Shown here: positions 8,417 through 10,282 of the stretch, one piece after another
How positions within the stretch are numbered: position 1 is the stretch's first letter
How the letters are laid out: every line of letters starts with the position of its first letter
Source of the DNA: Lobulomyces angularis
Taxonomy: Eukaryota; Chytridiomycota; Chytridiomycetes; Lobulomycetales; Lobulomycetaceae
NCBI GenBank assembly: GCA_027604685.1
Contig: JADHYX010000409.1
Coordinates: forward strand, 1 to 10,282
Direction of reading: 5' to 3'
DNA length: 10,282 nucleotides
Notes under the pieces: model-generated
Database searches by the model: none
The model's input: the letters and a program-made list of their open reading frames with translations, nothing else
Told to the model about the DNA's origin: nothing
Translations under genes and position numbers: made by a program

Positions 8417-9495
8417 ATGAACAAAAGAAGACTGGAGGAGGAAAATGACGAAGACAATACCTATCAACAACGAAGCAATAAGGTTGCTGCCAAGAGGTAT
8501 AGAAGAGATGGCCATAATGCGAGTCAAGAACACTCCCAACAACAGTCTGACAGTGGACATTCCATTTCACTTTCTATGTTTCATTTAGAAAAAATTTTGC
8601 CAACATTGGAAAAGGACCAACTACTTTCTATTGTAAAAACTTTAATTCAAAATTTTCCTCAACTTAATACCCAGCTACAAACTCTAATACCTAAACCTTC
8701 ACTATCTAATGGTAATCATATACCATTAATAGATGAAATAATTTAATAATTTTTTATTTATTCTAATTTAAAAAAAAAATGTAGTTACGTCACTTTTACA
8801 AAACTTGGAAAAAAAATTACAGAATAGTTTTCCGTACTCAAAAAATGGTACCGATAGAAGTGATTATAGTTTTAATAGAACCAGGCCAATTTTAACAGAA
8901 ATTACAGAGACTATAGTTAATTATTTACCCTTCTTTACAGTTTCCTCTAGTTACTCTCCTGAAAATGACCATGAATTTCCCAACAACTCAGTAGAATATC
9001 TGCACTTGGCTACTAATGCCATTCATCGGTAATTTAAAATTTTTCGCAACTTAAACTTCGATTTTGACGATGCTTTTAGATTACCTGTATGGTCTAACGA
9101 AAAAAATAATGTGGAGATAAAGCATGTGATGTATATGATGTTAGCAAAAAGCTGGAGACAAGTTATAAGTGAAATTGGTAGAAGAGTTGTTGAAGAGGGA
9201 AAAGTTTTTCCTTCAAGAGGTGTTAATGAGTGGGCGAGATACATCCATTTCCATAATAATGAAGTCAATGGTCATTTTGGTTTTAACGCTGTTTTAAGTG
9301 GTATTAAAAAACTGAAGACTGTTATGTTGACTTTTTTTTATAGAATTTAATCAAAAATTGGGATGGATATTAGGAAGTTCAAGTTTTCATCAACAATCTG
9401 CACCTTGGCAAATGCAAGCTGGTGGTATTACCACTGGGTTGCAAGCTTCACAAACGCCTTCAAGGCTGACTGCACCATTTACCTTTAATAGTTGA
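8417..9495 (+). CDS. cut8/STS1-like: Cut8/STS1-family tethering factor for the nuclear proteasome
   Basis: Four exons: 8417-8711, 8785-9028, 9080-9300, 9344-9495; 303 residues ending in TGA, close to S. cerevisiae Sts1 and somewhat longer than S. pombe Cut8. The charged N-terminus carries a basic cluster (KVAAKRYRR, 22-30) suited to nuclear import. The helical core begins at about 55 (FHLEKILPTLEKDQL) and runs on through NFPQL, FPYSK, DYSFNR and YLHLATNAIHRLPVW (170-184), with WARYIHFHNN and the late LGW that I associate with this family. The 254-303 end is Gln/Ser/Thr-rich. In yeasts these proteins hold the 26S proteasome at or in the nucleus and are needed for mitotic protein turnover; the N-terminal lysines of Cut8 are ubiquitinated. 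The same role is inferred here. It is intact, with no frame breaks, on the same strand as the 7TM gene and 489 nt downstream. Confidence 0.93.
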
Positions 9496-10062
9496 AAATT
9501 GTGTATGTTATTTTACTGATATCCAATGTTTACCTGTTTTGTGTATTGTAACGAATGAAAAGACATTGTTGAACTTTTTTTTTAACAATTTAATGTCTTT
9601 TTTTTCTTATTTTTTTTTTATTTTTTTTTTCTATAGATTTCCTTACAAAAAAAAAAAAAATTGTTCAAATTATAACGATTATTTTTTTTTTATTATCGGG
9701 AAATTTTTATAAAATAAACAAATTATAATATATCTAAACTATAACAAAAAGACTTTTTTTATTTTTTTTTTTAACAATAATTTTTTTCCTACATTAAGTA
9801 TTTTTGAACTTTTATCAAAAAAAATTTCTTAAGATAAATGAAATATGTTCTAAAAAAGACGAATCCTGTATAGTTTTGATGTATTAATTTTTTTTTAATT
9901 TTTTTTTTTAAAAAATTTTGGTTGAATTTTTTTACCAAAAAAAAATTTGTTAAAAAAAAAAAAAATAGAAAAAATTTTTTTTTTTTTATTTTCAAATTTT
10001 ATTTTTTTTTAATTTTTTTTTAACTAAAATAGAAGCAGTTTATATTAAAAAATATTTTAATT
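9496..10062. other. AT-rich gene-free stretch
   Basis: 567 nt, mostly long A and T runs, especially from 9580 to 10025. It must hold the Cut8/STS1 3' end (possible AATAAA at 9713-9718) and the promoter of whatever begins at 10063. I see no RNA gene, no supported ORF and no repeat beyond homopolymers. Assembly and read accuracy are likely to be worst here. Confidence 0.7.
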
Positions 10063-10125
10063 ATGCAAAAATCTGGTGTGAAGATAAGAACTGACTATGT
10101 TCCCAAAGCTAAACTTTTAAAAAAA
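10063..10125 (+). CDS. Possible first exon of a partial gene running off the window
   Basis: ATG at 10063 opens 21 codons beginning MQKSGVKIRTDYVPKAKLL, then a donor-like GTATGA (10126). The composition is clearly less AT-rich than the flanks and basic residues dominate. The only visible continuation is an acceptor TTATTTATTTAG ending at 10274, with eight bases of exon after it, but those last bases may be sequencing adapter (see findings). The other AG, in TTCTAAG near 10200, leads to a stop within three codons. I do not recognise the protein family. Confidence 0.4.
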
Positions 10126-10282
10126 GTATGATTTTTTGTTTTTTATTTTTTTTGCTACTCAAAGAATTAAATTTTTTTTTATTTTTTTTTTTATTCTAAG
10201 ACCTGTGAATGATTAATATTATTATATTTATATATATTTGTAAAATAAAACCATTTTTTTTGTTATTTATTTAGATCGGAAG

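Noticed and set aside
8379..8570. 63-codon minus-strand open frame
   Set aside because: Antisense shadow of the Cut8/STS1 first exon.
9789..9995. 68-codon minus-strand open frame rich in Lys and Phe
   Set aside because: Pure product of A and T homopolymers; no coding signature.
9580..10025. Long T runs read as possible terminators
   Set aside because: Homopolymers are everywhere in this window, including inside introns, so they carry no termination signal that can be told apart.
1..10282. CRISPR arrays, tRNA or rRNA genes, insertion sequences, bacterial operons
   Set aside because: No spaced direct repeats, cloverleaf, rRNA-like sequence or transposase was seen, and the intron-rich genes are clearly eukaryotic.

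Overview
The window looks like a nuclear contig from an AT-rich, intron-dense fungus. The strongest lineage marker is a complete Cut8/STS1-family gene, a family known from fungi. The base composition, long A and T runs inside short GT-AG introns, and a kelch receptor and a P450 packed close together would fit an arbuscular mycorrhizal fungus (Glomeromycotina, Rhizophagus-like), but that placement is inference. TAA, TAG and TGA all serve as stops in the reconstructed genes, so the standard code applies. I rebuilt four multi-exon genes by hand; all 22 introns are GT-AG, 43-151 nt long, and keep frame throughout.

Layout. (1) 96-3544, minus: a ten-exon gene whose 899-residue product has a six-motif kelch beta-propeller, one transmembrane helix, and a cytoplasmic tail holding an SH3-like domain. 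It has no visible signal peptide. (2) 3545-3940: a spacer with a GC-rich island (3691-3745) quite unlike its surroundings. (3) 3941-6101, minus: a complete eight-exon cytochrome P450 (569 aa) with all core motifs. (4) 6102-6777: a head-to-head intergenic region with a short coding-like relic at 6426-6594. (5) 6778-7927, plus: a four-exon, 319-aa seven-transmembrane protein with receptor-like topology. (6) 7928-8416: a spacer with a cluster of TTACGT motifs. (7) 8417-9495, plus: the four-exon Cut8/STS1 tether for the nuclear proteasome (303 aa). (8) 9496-10062: very AT-rich and apparently gene-free. (9) 10063-10125, plus: a possible first exon of a further gene that runs off the window.

I see no operon-like logic. 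Two genes (kelch-TM-SH3 and 7TM) look like membrane sensors, one is a membrane-anchored oxidase, and one is nuclear proteostasis. The most novel-looking item is the kelch-TM-SH3 architecture. The last ten bases equal the start of a common Illumina adapter, so the window may end at a contig end and those bases may not be genomic.
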